Shown here: piece by piece, positions 35,313-43,058 of the stretch | Numbering within the stretch: position 1 is the first letter of the stretch | Layout of the letters: the number at the start of each line of letters is the position of its first letter | DNA from: Bacteroidia bacterium | GTDB lineage: Bacteria > Bacteroidota > Bacteroidia > Flavobacteriales > Flavobacteriaceae | DNA length: 64,000 nucleotides | Assembly (NCBI GenBank): GCA_030427585.1 | Contig: JAUIBW010000002.1 | Coordinates: 186,001-250,000, forward strand | Direction: 5' to 3' | Notes under the pieces: model-generated | Seen by the model: only the letters and a program-made list of their open reading frames with translations | Databases searched by the model: none | Told to the model about the DNA's origin: nothing | Made by a program: the position numbers and the translations under genes

Positions 35313-35463
35313 GTGGGCGAGTTTGATCTTTATCAGTAGCCAAATATTCTTGATCATAATTTTCTGGGGTATGATTTTCTTGTTCTACATTATTAGCTTC
35401 ACAGCTAATAAGTCCTATTATGATCATTACCAATAAGGCGAAATTCAATACTATCTTTTTCAT
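35266..35463 (-). CDS. small lipoprotein
   Basis: A 65-residue protein with a signal and lipobox-like I-S-C at about 19-21, then an acidic tail ending D-E-D-E-D-E-E-Y-Y-Y. The tail's GAAGAC-type codons are read in another frame as a Lys/Thr-rich stretch of the next gene. Like the lipoprotein at 470-619, it overlaps a membrane-protein gene. Confidence 0.6.
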   Translation of the reverse strand: MKKIVLNFALLVMIIIGLISCEANNVEQENHTPENYDQEYLATDKDQTRPLGSSSDEDEDEEYYY

Positions 35464-35895
35464 TATTAAGTTGGTTTTAATTTTTAAAATACGGTAAAAG
35501 AGTTCGTAAATTTAAATAATTAAACCTCAATAAATCAAATAAATAGATATAATTTTAACAAAATATTTCCCTTAAAAATGATCATACGGTATAGCCGTAA
35601 AAAAACTATCATTTATTATGACAATATAGTGATTTTTAACCATATTTTTTATATGGCATTAGCGTAATTAAATAAAAATATAAAATCTATCTTACACACA
35701 TTACAGTAAGGACCTTTTATAACTCTTATACAAAATGGATTTTCTTAATAGTAAAGAAGAGGAATATAGTGTCGTCATTTAAAATAACAAAATTTAAAAA
35801 AAGTGAATAACTACGGAAAATACCTTCCTTATAACCAAAGATTTAGACTGGTAAATGTATAGTCATATTTTGATTTTGCTTAATAGAAAGATGAA
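35464..35895. other. 430-base intergenic stretch
   Basis: I see no supported gene. It is AT-rich and presumably holds the promoter of the lipoprotein/membrane pair on the minus strand. No clear motif found. Confidence 0.3.
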
Positions 35896-36405
35896 TTAAT
35901 CTTCCTGCTTATCATCATCTGAAGAAAATGAATTGCTTTTTACATTTTGATTACTAAGCAATCCAGATTTACTAATTCCAATACCACCCAAGATTCCTGT
36001 CAGAAAAGTTAACCAACTAACAAAATATTCATCTCGGAAAATCAATATTAATACGGATAAAATTGCAATAAAAAACAATCCGCCAAGCAAAACATACCTT
36101 TTAGTTTTCTGATTAACTGTGGTAGCTTCAATTCTTTTAAGTTCAACTCTCTCTTCTGCCTCTAACCTTTTTTTACTGTATTCAAAATGATTTTGCTCAT
36201 TAACTAATACAGAATCAATCAGCTTATCTTTCTGCTTCTCACTTAAGCTAGCTAAATCCGGATTCGATTGATGACCTTTTTGCCAAGACATCATCATTTC
36301 CATTTCTGTCAAAAACTCCTTGGCTTTTTGCTTTGTCTCTTGACCTGTTTCGGTACCTTCAGTATTGCTTAATTCTTGATTAAATTGTGATGATTTATCA
36401 CTCAT
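35896..36405 (-). CDS. two-TM protein with charged N-terminus
   Basis: A 169-residue protein. The first 100 residues are charged and helical (K-E-F-L-T-E-M-E-M-M-M-S-W-Q-K-G), then two membrane helices (V-L-L-G-G-L-F-F-I-A-I-L-S-V-L-I; W-L-T-F-L-T-G-I-L-G-G-I-G-I) and an acidic tail. It overlaps the upstream gene by eight bases. Unknown. Confidence 0.5.
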   Translation of the reverse strand: MSDKSSQFNQELSNTEGTETGQETKQKAKEFLTEMEMMMSWQKGHQSNPDLASLSEKQKDKLIDSVLVNEQNHFEYSKKRLEAEERVELKRIEATTVNQKTKRYVLLGGLFFIAILSVLILIFRDEYFVSWLTFLTGILGGIGISKSGLLSNQNVKSNSFSSDDDKQED

Positions 36406-36712
36406 AGCTCACGGAGTGGGATTTATTCTTGTAGTACAAAAAATTTCGATTCTGTTTTTTTTTCTCAGAAGAAGTATCTAAAATAGAAGTAATTTTTTTA
36501 ATCTTATCATTAATCGCCCCGATCTTGTCTTCATAGAAATATTCCCTCTTCTTTTCCATATAAACTTCATCAATCATGTCTTTTATTTCCTGAGTATCGG
36601 TCTCAGACAAATCCATTTTTTGAGCATAATCATAAAACATCTTCACCATCATCTCATATGCCTCATCTAAGGCATTAAGATTATCTAAAGATTTTTTCTT
36701 GCTTAACAACAT
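36398..36712 (-). CDS. helical unknown protein
   Basis: A 104-residue, soluble, charged protein dominated by helices (D-A-L-like L-N-A-L-D-E-A-Y-E-M-M-V-K-M-F). It overlaps the 169-aa membrane gene by eight bases, so the two are probably co-translated. No family recognised. Confidence 0.45.
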   Translation of the reverse strand: MLLSKKKSLDNLNALDEAYEMMVKMFYDYAQKMDLSETDTQEIKDMIDEVYMEKKREYFYEDKIGAINDKIKKITSILDTSSEKKKQNRNFLYYKNKSHSVSYE

Positions 36713-37000
36713 AGCTTCAAAATTAAACTCATAGAAAACATTCCGTATGTAAAATAGTAAAATTATTTGTAAATATATAAATTACTTATTCATTTCCTCA
36801 TAAAACAATATCTAATATTAAGATAAATCAATCGACAAAAATCTTAAAATACATAATTATAAGGTAGCAAATCCAGAATCTTAAAATACCATAATTGACA
36901 CTATGCTTTTAGCCATACTCTCTTAAACTCAAAGAATTTTTTCTCCGGTTCTTTAAAATAGAATTCATCTCCCGATATCTTCTTTTTACATACTAAAAAG

Positions 37001-37325
37001 CTAAATAGAAAGTATATATATGTGGTTTGCTGAATGCTTACGAAGTAATGTGATTAAAGCACTAAATAAAGTAATTCTTATTACGCGCCATATAATATTT
37101 GATAGATTTTCAGGTGAAATCTTGCTGGTTCTGTTATATTCATCAGTTCCTAGTTCTACTGAATCTTTCAAGCCTTTGCCAGTGAAATACCCAAAAAAAG
37201 TTTTCCCCAACAAAAGGTTGTTTTTCGCTTAAACCTATCATACTTCTTTTTCCTATCCCGTTCTAACTTTAATGCATTATTCTTTTTTTTAATTCTTCGT
37301 ATGTCGGTTCTTTCTCTTTATCCAT
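37001..37325 (-). pseudogene. frameshifted small membrane-protein gene
   Basis: Reading from ATG at 37325 gives M-D-K-E-K-E-P-T-Y-E-E-L, then a stop soon after an A8 run at 37283-37290. One base inserted there reopens a basic stretch to the T7 run (plus-strand A7) at 37193-37199. A second one-base shift joins G-Y-F-T-G-K-G-L-K-D-S-V-E-L through to a membrane helix (R-V-I-R-I-T-L-F-S-A-L-I-T-L-L). The last third resembles a small Bacteroidota family with K-I-S-x-x-x-L-S-x-I-I-x-R-V. Two homopolymer shifts may be genuine decay or sequencing error. Confidence 0.5.
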
Positions 37326-37413
37326 TTTAAAAGTCTATTATCTATAGAAGATATTAAAAATATCACATATAAAAGAAAGAATTACAATAGGCATCACTTA
37401 ATTTGATAAACAA

Positions 37414-37451
37414 CAAAAGGCTTCCGAGAATCATCTCTTAGAAGCCTTTTG
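37414..37451. terminator. intrinsic terminator ending the replication/packaging operon
   Basis: CAAAAGGCTTC at 37414-37424 pairs with GAAGCCTTTTG at 37441-37451, with a shorter inner pairing GAGA/TCTC. T-rich sequence follows in the minus direction, and A/T flanks make it work both ways. It lies 27 bases after the 117-aa gene and closes the block that begins near 56.7 kb. Confidence 0.75.
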
Positions 37452-37477
37452 TTTGCAACCACACAAGTGATTCTATA

Positions 37478-37831
37478 TTATATTTCTGGAATTACTCCTG
37501 CTTCTTCTGCCATTTCTCTTTTCCAGTCTGGTTTACCTTTGGAAATCCATCGAACATAATATTTAATAAAATTTTGTAAACATTCGGTTCTATTTGCATA
37601 GTATTGATGTTCTCTTCTAACATAACAATACCAATTGAAAAAAGGATCGGCTGCGTTGATTGGCATGAGTTGATAAAGGGTATTATTAATTACCAAATTT
37701 TCAGGATCAGCCTGATGGTAATAGCTCGCATCTGTATGTGCCACCTGATACCTATTACCTAGAATTTCAAATAAAAAAACACTAATTTGTTTGTCACTCT
37801 CATCGTTAGTCAAATTAAAATCTACTTTCAT
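37478..37831 (-). CDS. unknown aromatic protein
   Basis: A 117-residue soluble protein rich in Tyr, Phe and Trp (F-F-N-W-Y-C-Y-V-R-R-E-H; F-I-K-Y-Y-V-R-W-I). It is the last gene before the terminator and 31 bases downstream of the PAPS-reductase-like gene, which suggests linkage. No family recognised. Confidence 0.5.
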   Translation of the reverse strand: MKVDFNLTNDESDKQISVFLFEILGNRYQVAHTDASYYHQADPENLVINNTLYQLMPINAADPFFNWYCYVRREHQYYANRTECLQNFIKYYVRWISKGKPDWKREMAEEAGVIPEI

Positions 37832-37861
37832 ACTACTTATTTTAAGTTATTTATATTCATT

Positions 37862-38680
37862 TTATATACCACAGTTCCCCGAACATTCTTCGATCAATTC
37901 CGGAAACATATTCAATTGTTTGGATGCTAACTCTTTACCCTTTTTGATATCTATAATTATTTCTTTCAGCGATCTGCAAGAACTATGAATAAAACACATA
38001 TCTCGAATTCCCAGATAATTCCTGATTTTTTCGTCCAGCTGTACAGCAGCTTCGAAGCTTTCCTTTTCGTTTTCATATATCCAAAGCCAGTACTTATCCG
38101 AATGATATGGGCATACCACACAACTGGAACGAATGGGTACAGGAAGTCCATATTCCTTAAAATTATCAATACAATCAATTCTTTTGATCCTCTTTTCAAT
38201 CAAAGGAAAACGGTGGGTAATCCATTGTACATTGGCCTGTTTCATGCGTTGCATTTCATCATAGCTGATTCCCAGCCATAACGATATCTTTTTGACTTTG
38301 GGCAATAGCTTACGAATATGCCTTCTGACAGGTCGTATTTTATACTCCCCGGTACATTGCCGTCTTAAAATACCTTTCTTTCCTGTTTTTGGATTTAGCG
38401 TATAATAGGGTATTCCTGCATATCGTTTTCGAGTACCCTCCAGATACGCCAGAGCATCCTGATACATATTTCCGGCAGAAACCACATCAATTGTAAAATG
38501 GTACTCTTTATCTACAAACTTTCGTAACCATTCCAAGTAGTTATATACTCCTTTGGGTTCATTACCTGTATCGGCAAAAATGGCGTGGGAAGGCACTTCC
38601 CCAAATTCCCCCCTAAGTCCACGTAATAGAAGATCTGTGGACTGTGTTCCAGCTCCTAGCGAAATTATAGTATGCTCCAT
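37862..38680 (-). CDS. PAPS reductase-like PP-loop protein
   Basis: A 272-residue protein with an N-terminal PP-loop (I-S-L-G-A-G-T-Q-S-T), the R-R-Q-C-T-G-E-Y-K-I-R-P-V family signature, and a Cys cluster (S-S-C-V-V-C-P-Y-H). This is the phage/mobile-element type of phosphoadenosine phosphosulphate reductase superfamily protein, which binds ATP and often modifies DNA or RNA. Sulphate assimilation partners are not present, so the role is more likely nucleic acid-related. Linked to the packaging ATPase gene 11 bases upstream. Confidence 0.7.
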   Translation of the reverse strand: MEHTIISLGAGTQSTDLLLRGLRGEFGEVPSHAIFADTGNEPKGVYNYLEWLRKFVDKEYHFTIDVVSAGNMYQDALAYLEGTRKRYAGIPYYTLNPKTGKKGILRRQCTGEYKIRPVRRHIRKLLPKVKKISLWLGISYDEMQRMKQANVQWITHRFPLIEKRIKRIDCIDNFKEYGLPVPIRSSCVVCPYHSDKYWLWIYENEKESFEAAVQLDEKIRNYLGIRDMCFIHSSCRSLKEIIIDIKKGKELASKQLNMFPELIEECSGNCGI

Positions 38681-38691
38681 AGGTTTTTCTT

Positions 38692-39639
38692 TTATAATGG
38701 GCTGGCCAGTTTGTTATCGTGATAGCGCAAATAATCGGAAATCAGCTTAATAATAGCTGCATTTCTGTTTGGATAAATGGGTTTGTCATAAAAATCCCGT
38801 TCATTGAGCATCATCCGTATGGTTGATTTTTCTTCCTGATCAATAAATCGTTTGCAGGCCCGGATATAGGCAGCTCTTGTGCACCCGCTTACTTTTCGTC
38901 TACGCATATCGATATACACAAAAAAACTACGTTGTTTTTTATAAGCTGATTCTGTTTCAAACTTTCCTTCATCCATTGCTTTGGAGCATAAATCATACTG
39001 CTCATTAACAATCAATTGGGCTATTCTTACAATCGGATAGTTTGGGATTCGTTCCTTGTATTTTGTGACCGGATCAACCTGATGGTGCAATCTTATGAAT
39101 GTACAAGCCTGAAATTGTGTGGTAGTTACTTTACCCAACGATTGATGAGAAAACAAAATATCTATCCCTTTATGCCTTACCGTTGTTAAAGCTCCTATTA
39201 AAGACTGACCTTTTGCACCTGACATATAGCTATCTGTATCATCCAAAACTACAAGTCCATTTTTAAAATGATTTACAATTTTTTCGGCTACCTCACGCTT
39301 TTCGATATTACTCATAGCTTTACCTCCTTGTTTAAATGGAAGGATTCTTCTGGGTGCCACTTTGGTCAAAGCTTTTATATAGTTGGGACTAACGGTACGA
39401 AACGTTGGGTAATCGTGCCCGTTCGTATCAAATGCCAAGACTTTTCTACCTTTTTTACCTGTTGCCGGGTTATCCCTCATATATAGTTTGATTTCCTGAT
39501 TGGTACGGAAGGTTTTACCTACACCCATTTCACCAATGATCAACATCACAAAAGGATCTCGTTCCAAATCTTCATTGCTGTATACAATTGGCTTCCTCCC
39601 TCTTGTAGATCTTTTCCTTGCTTTTGATTGGGTTGTCAT
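38692..39639 (-). CDS. FtsK/HerA/Zot-like packaging ATPase
   Basis: A 315-residue protein from ATG at 39639. An in-frame ATG at 39723 overlaps the upstream gene by 77 bases and adds unlikely residues. Walker A G-E-M-G-V-G-K-T (36-43), Walker B L-V-V-L-D-D-T-D (about 128-135) and a sensor-like F-S-H-Q-S (about 163-167). Spacing fits the FtsK-HerA clade that includes Zot/gpI and the packaging ATPases of tailless viruses. The C-terminal part has Arg- and Lys-rich segments. It would pump or gate DNA at a membrane or capsid vertex. A transporter role is possible. Confidence 0.65.
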   Translation of the reverse strand: MTTQSKARKRSTRGRKPIVYSNEDLERDPFVMLIIGEMGVGKTFRTNQEIKLYMRDNPATGKKGRKVLAFDTNGHDYPTFRTVSPNYIKALTKVAPRRILPFKQGGKAMSNIEKREVAEKIVNHFKNGLVVLDDTDSYMSGAKGQSLIGALTTVRHKGIDILFSHQSLGKVTTTQFQACTFIRLHHQVDPVTKYKERIPNYPIVRIAQLIVNEQYDLCSKAMDEGKFETESAYKKQRSFFVYIDMRRRKVSGCTRAAYIRACKRFIDQEEKSTIRMMLNERDFYDKPIYPNRNAAIIKLISDYLRYHDNKLASPL

Positions 39640-39646
39640 GCCACCA

Positions 39647-40606
39647 TCATTTTGTACTATCTTCTGCCACTTCGATAATTGTGCTTTCCATTCTTGGTTC
39701 TTCATCATATGCTGATTCAACAATTACAGGATCTTCTACTTCCTTCTCGTTAATGGGTACTTCTTCTTTCTTAGGTTCCGGTTTTCCATTGATTTCCTCA
39801 TAAGCTGCATCAAGTATGTCCCTTTCATCATCGCCAGGTTCTAAGTCCTGATCTGAATATCCTTTTTCCTCCCTTACGATATCCAAAATACGCTCTACTA
39901 AAAGATCATTCTCTGCTTTGATTTCCATGATTACGCGACCCTTCTTAAATAGAATGGATAATACAACAGCCATTAGTTGTCTCTCCGGGGTAAGCTTTTT
40001 TGCTTTTCTTTTTAGGATCTGGACCAGCAATGGTTTTATCATTGCTTTATCTTCCTTATCCAGCTTTATCCGCTTTACATTCTTCTCATTCTGAACATCA
40101 ATGAGTTCTACTATTTCTTCAAAATCATAAAACTCTTTATGCTTTTTAATCTTGACAAAATAGCCCCCTCCTAAATCAATCAGATTGTTAACCGTTCCAA
40201 AAATACTATCTGCTGCTTGTTTGGCAGCAGCCGTTGGTAACTCGAATTCTTCCTTCTCTCCATCATCATTTACAGCTGAACCCTGATCCTCTACAGTTGA
40301 ATCTTCTACGCTTTCTTCTCCTATTTGTTGTTCCGGGGCATCCAATGGTCTATCATCCCTTATATCAAAGTTTTCTCGCTCCATTTCTTTTTTTGGTTTT
40401 TGATGTTCAGCCCCACGATCATTTCGTTGCTGTTGCCCTTGTAGTTTCCATATATTCCAGTCATTAGATTTTGGTACACCTGTTATCTCTTTTTCAATGA
40501 CTGCCTGATTTAAAGGGCTCAGCTTTTCATCCTGTATATGCTCAAACCCTATGTCATTAGGATTCTTCAATACATCAACCACTTCTTTTTCTACCGCTTT
40601 ATTCAT
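39647..40606 (-). CDS. acidic protein upstream of the ATPase
   Basis: A 319-residue protein with long D/E-rich stretches (N-terminal and C-terminal) around a central helical region at about 115-240 (I-K-L-D-K-E-D-K-A-M-I-K-P-L-L). No fold recognised. It directly precedes the ATPase, with seven bases between stop and start, and may be its partner or a scaffold. Confidence 0.5.
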   Translation of the reverse strand: MNKAVEKEVVDVLKNPNDIGFEHIQDEKLSPLNQAVIEKEITGVPKSNDWNIWKLQGQQQRNDRGAEHQKPKKEMERENFDIRDDRPLDAPEQQIGEESVEDSTVEDQGSAVNDDGEKEEFELPTAAAKQAADSIFGTVNNLIDLGGGYFVKIKKHKEFYDFEEIVELIDVQNEKNVKRIKLDKEDKAMIKPLLVQILKRKAKKLTPERQLMAVVLSILFKKGRVIMEIKAENDLLVERILDIVREEKGYSDQDLEPGDDERDILDAAYEEINGKPEPKKEEVPINEKEVEDPVIVESAYDEEPRMESTIIEVAEDSTK

Positions 40607-40612
40607 ATCCTC

Positions 40613-41068
40613 TTAATCTATCTTTGCTATAAACTGAAGAAGGTTTTCTTCTAATGTCTCATACTTACCCGCAAAGGATTTATTAAATCGGGGAATGGAC
40701 AGGGTTTCTTTACACTTTTTAACATGATAGTACGCTCCAAATTTCCCCTGATCGAAATGTTCCCCTATTTCCTTATAACTTAAGCGGGTATACTGACTCA
40801 ACAGATGATAACCTGCCATACGAGCTTCCTTAAACTCTCTAGTCAGCTTACCATCTACCTCTTTATTCGTTACTCCAAACACCTTAAAGGCTTCAGAAAC
40901 TACAAAAGCAGTAATCAACTGGAGGTGCTGCTTTTTATCCGTACTAATAACCATAGTTCCTGATAATTGCCGTATGATACTTATGGCTTTTGACATGCCG
41001 AACTTGCCCACCAGTGTATCAATACCATTTTGTAAATCTGAATATTCTTTTCTTGTTACCTTTTCCAT
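40613..41068 (-). CDS. orphan DnaA domain IV-like DNA-binding protein
   Basis: A 151-residue protein. Residues about 73-122 read R-E-F-K-E-A-R-M-A-G-Y-H-L-L-S then L-S-Y-K-E-I-G-E-H-F, the helix-turn-helix of DnaA domain IV. The usual loop G-R-D-H-T-T-V is replaced by G-K-F-G-A-Y-Y-H-V-K-K. There is no AAA domain. Proteins like this bind DnaA boxes in mobile elements and phages and could direct host DnaA or occlude sites. It may act at the 26-bp repeat array near 56.7 kb. Confidence 0.6.
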   Translation of the reverse strand: MEKVTRKEYSDLQNGIDTLVGKFGMSKAISIIRQLSGTMVISTDKKQHLQLITAFVVSEAFKVFGVTNKEVDGKLTREFKEARMAGYHLLSQYTRLSYKEIGEHFDQGKFGAYYHVKKCKETLSIPRFNKSFAGKYETLEENLLQFIAKID

Positions 41069-41099
41069 ATCCTTTCAATGATGTAATTTCTATTGTTTG

Positions 41100-41564
41100 T
41101 TATTCTTCTTTTAATGGAATGATACTGTACCTGTGATAAAACATAGATTCTTTCTTTAAAATGTATTTACCTATTACAGTAGCATTCCTAATTCTGGTTT
41201 CCATTCCCATATCTCTCAATTCTGACCTACCGATATGGCTGGTTCTTCCCCTTTTTACCAACTCATCTAGTAATAACTCCTCATTACCTAATACCTCTTT
41301 CGAAACCTTCTTACCTACATTAATTTCCGGAATCTCTAAAAGCTCATCGAACTCTTCTTCAAGTTCTTGTAAAATCTGCCAATCAAGTTCCTTAAGTTCC
41401 TTCTTTACAGTACCCGCTTCCTTGCTGTCTTCAAAAGAGATATCATCATATGCTGCATAATATCCATTAAAACCCGCAACCTGATACTTGATATGATTAG
41501 GTAAATCATCTATGGTCAGATTATGATCCTCCATAAATTTTATATGTCTGAATTCTCCTTCCAT
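41100..41564 (-). CDS. paralogous acidic protein A
   Basis: A 154-residue protein with an acidic helical N-terminal two thirds. The C-terminus shares with 41575-42057 the pattern V-G-K-Y-x-L-K-x-x-S-x-F-Y-x-R-Y-x-I-I-P, together with R-x-x-x-I-x-R-S-x-L-x-x-M-G-M-x-T. No known family. The two genes lie in tandem with ten bases between them. Confidence 0.55.
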   Translation of the reverse strand: MEGEFRHIKFMEDHNLTIDDLPNHIKYQVAGFNGYYAAYDDISFEDSKEAGTVKKELKELDWQILQELEEEFDELLEIPEINVGKKVSKEVLGNEELLLDELVKRGRTSHIGRSELRDMGMETRIRNATVIGKYILKKESMFYHRYSIIPLKEE

Positions 41565-41574
41565 GTATCTTTAT

Positions 41575-42057
41575 TTATTTCCCTCTTGGAATAATATCAT
41601 ATCGGTAATAAAAAAAAGAGGTTCTTTTAAGCAGATACTTACCGACTATGGTGTCTCCGTCGATCTTGGTTTTCATTCCCATAGCAACCAATTTTGACCT
41701 CCTGATATTTTTGGTTCTTTTCATCTTGACCAATTCCTGTAATATTCCTTCATCGCTACGCAGCTTTGTTTTGGCTGTCTTTTTGATAGATGCTCTAACC
41801 AAAGGGGAGTTCTTAAGTTCCTCCAATCGGTCATTATTCTCTAACTGATCTTCGTACTCCTCCTCAATCTCTCCAAGAATTTCATAGTCCAATTGCTCCA
41901 ATTGCTCCAGCAAATCATCTCGGTCTGAATCCTGTATAGCATCCAAAAGTTTATGAAGTTTCCAGAATATGTCAATCTTTTCTACTAAAGGCTTGGGAAG
42001 GTCTGTTTTCCTGATCTGATTTTCTTCCAGGAAAACACTAAATTTTACTTCTTTCAT
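41575..42057 (-). CDS. paralogous acidic protein B
   Basis: A 160-residue protein, paralogue of 41100-41564 by the shared C-terminal motif (N-I-R-R-S-K-L-V-A-M-G-M-K-T and F-Y-Y-R-Y-D-I-I-P). The N-terminus is acidic and coiled. The basic conserved end may contact DNA or a protein partner. Confidence 0.55.
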   Translation of the reverse strand: MKEVKFSVFLEENQIRKTDLPKPLVEKIDIFWKLHKLLDAIQDSDRDDLLEQLEQLDYEILGEIEEEYEDQLENNDRLEELKNSPLVRASIKKTAKTKLRSDEGILQELVKMKRTKNIRRSKLVAMGMKTKIDGDTIVGKYLLKRTSFFYYRYDIIPRGK

Positions 42058-42085
42058 CTTTATAATTTTAAAATGTTATTGATAA

Positions 42086-42334
42086 TTAAGCAGGAACTAC
42101 TGCTGCCGATTTTGCTTCCAATGATTTTTCTATCTGATATGAAATCAATGCAGTTAAAGCAGAAGTAGCCAGGACAACCGCCATATTTTTAGCTAACTCT
42201 TTACCTTTTGGCACACCAAACTTGAATTTTTTACTATTGGCATTCGTACCAAGGTTGTAATACACCAGAGCTTCCGCAAAACCTATGGCCAATCCTACAC
42301 CCGTTATAATGACTACTGTTTTATCTACTTTCAT
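42086..42334 (-). CDS. 82-aa two-TM protein
   Basis: Two hydrophobic helices (V-V-I-I-T-G-V-G-L-A-I-G-F-A-E-A-L-V-Y; A-V-V-L-A-T-S-A-L-T-A-L-I-S-Y) around a Lys-rich loop (N-A-N-S-K-K-F-K-F-G). It is the only membrane protein in this cytoplasmic-type block, apart from the ATPase neighbourhood. Unknown. Confidence 0.5.
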   Translation of the reverse strand: MKVDKTVVIITGVGLAIGFAEALVYYNLGTNANSKKFKFGVPKGKELAKNMAVVLATSALTALISYQIEKSLEAKSAAVVPA

Positions 42335-42356
42335 TCTTTTCGTTTTTAGTGTTTTG

Positions 42357-43037
42357 TTATTTTTCTAGTTTTTCTTCGATTTTCTCATATCGTTCCTGTA
42401 GTTCCTTATTATCCTTTTGCCCTTTAATAGCATTCATTTTATAAATTTTTAACAAGGAACGATGCGTGTTTCTTAAAAGCCTATTTGCTTCTTTTTGTGC
42501 TTTCAGATCATCTTTTAACCCTTTTGGTATCAGGTTTCCAAGGGAAATAAAATGTCCTTTAATCTTGGCATATCGAGTGGGTTTAGGTTTTGGCCCTTCT
42601 AACTTTCGTTTTTCCTCTCGATACATTTTCATTTTCACCCTACATATCTTTACTTCTTCTTCTAATTCATTTAATTCTGCCTTGGTAGCTTTTTGCTCCG
42701 GCTTAGTGTTTGAAGTGTTCTTTTTTTCACTTTTAGTATTTTCGACAGGTTTCTTTTTAGTAGTTACCCTCTTCTTTTTTGGGACTTTTTTCTTGCCTTT
42801 CCCTTTTTTTTCGGTTACATCATCACAAGGATTTTCCTGCTCTGAAGACAAAGCTTCAGGGGAATATTTACTGACAAGGGCATACACCTTATCAACACTT
42901 TCTTGTATAATTTCTGCTGCCTTTTCTTTATCCTCCATTTCCTTGTAATCCTGAATAAGTTCTTCTGCAAATGATCTTACCTTTTCATTATCAATTTTAG
43001 TGAGGTCTATTTTTAGTATCTTTTCTATCGTTGCCAT
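42357..43037 (-). CDS. Lys-rich coiled-coil, histone-like protein
   Basis: A 226-residue protein. Residues about 75-110 are a Lys/Thr/Pro-rich tract (K-K-K-V-P-K-K-K-R-V-T-T-K-K-K) like histone-H1-type tails, flanked by coiled coils (E-L-N-E-L-E-E-E-V-K). It could bind or compact element DNA. No catalytic motif. Confidence 0.5.
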   Translation of the reverse strand: MATIEKILKIDLTKIDNEKVRSFAEELIQDYKEMEDKEKAAEIIQESVDKVYALVSKYSPEALSSEQENPCDDVTEKKGKGKKKVPKKKRVTTKKKPVENTKSEKKNTSNTKPEQKATKAELNELEEEVKICRVKMKMYREEKRKLEGPKPKPTRYAKIKGHFISLGNLIPKGLKDDLKAQKEANRLLRNTHRSLLKIYKMNAIKGQKDNKELQERYEKIEEKLEK

Positions 43038-43058
43038 CTTTTTAGTTTATTATTATTA

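Noticed and set aside
38692-39639. Zonula occludens toxin activity
   Set aside because: The resemblance to Zot lies in the ATPase core used in phage assembly; the toxin-active C-terminal portion of Zot is not recognisable here.
39640-39723. Start of the packaging ATPase at the upstream ATG 39723
   Set aside because: It would overlap the preceding gene by 77 bases; the ATG at 39639 lies seven bases after that gene's stop.
42466-42948. A 160-codon plus-strand frame
   Set aside because: Antisense to the Lys-rich protein, with Phe runs from the AAA/AAG codons.
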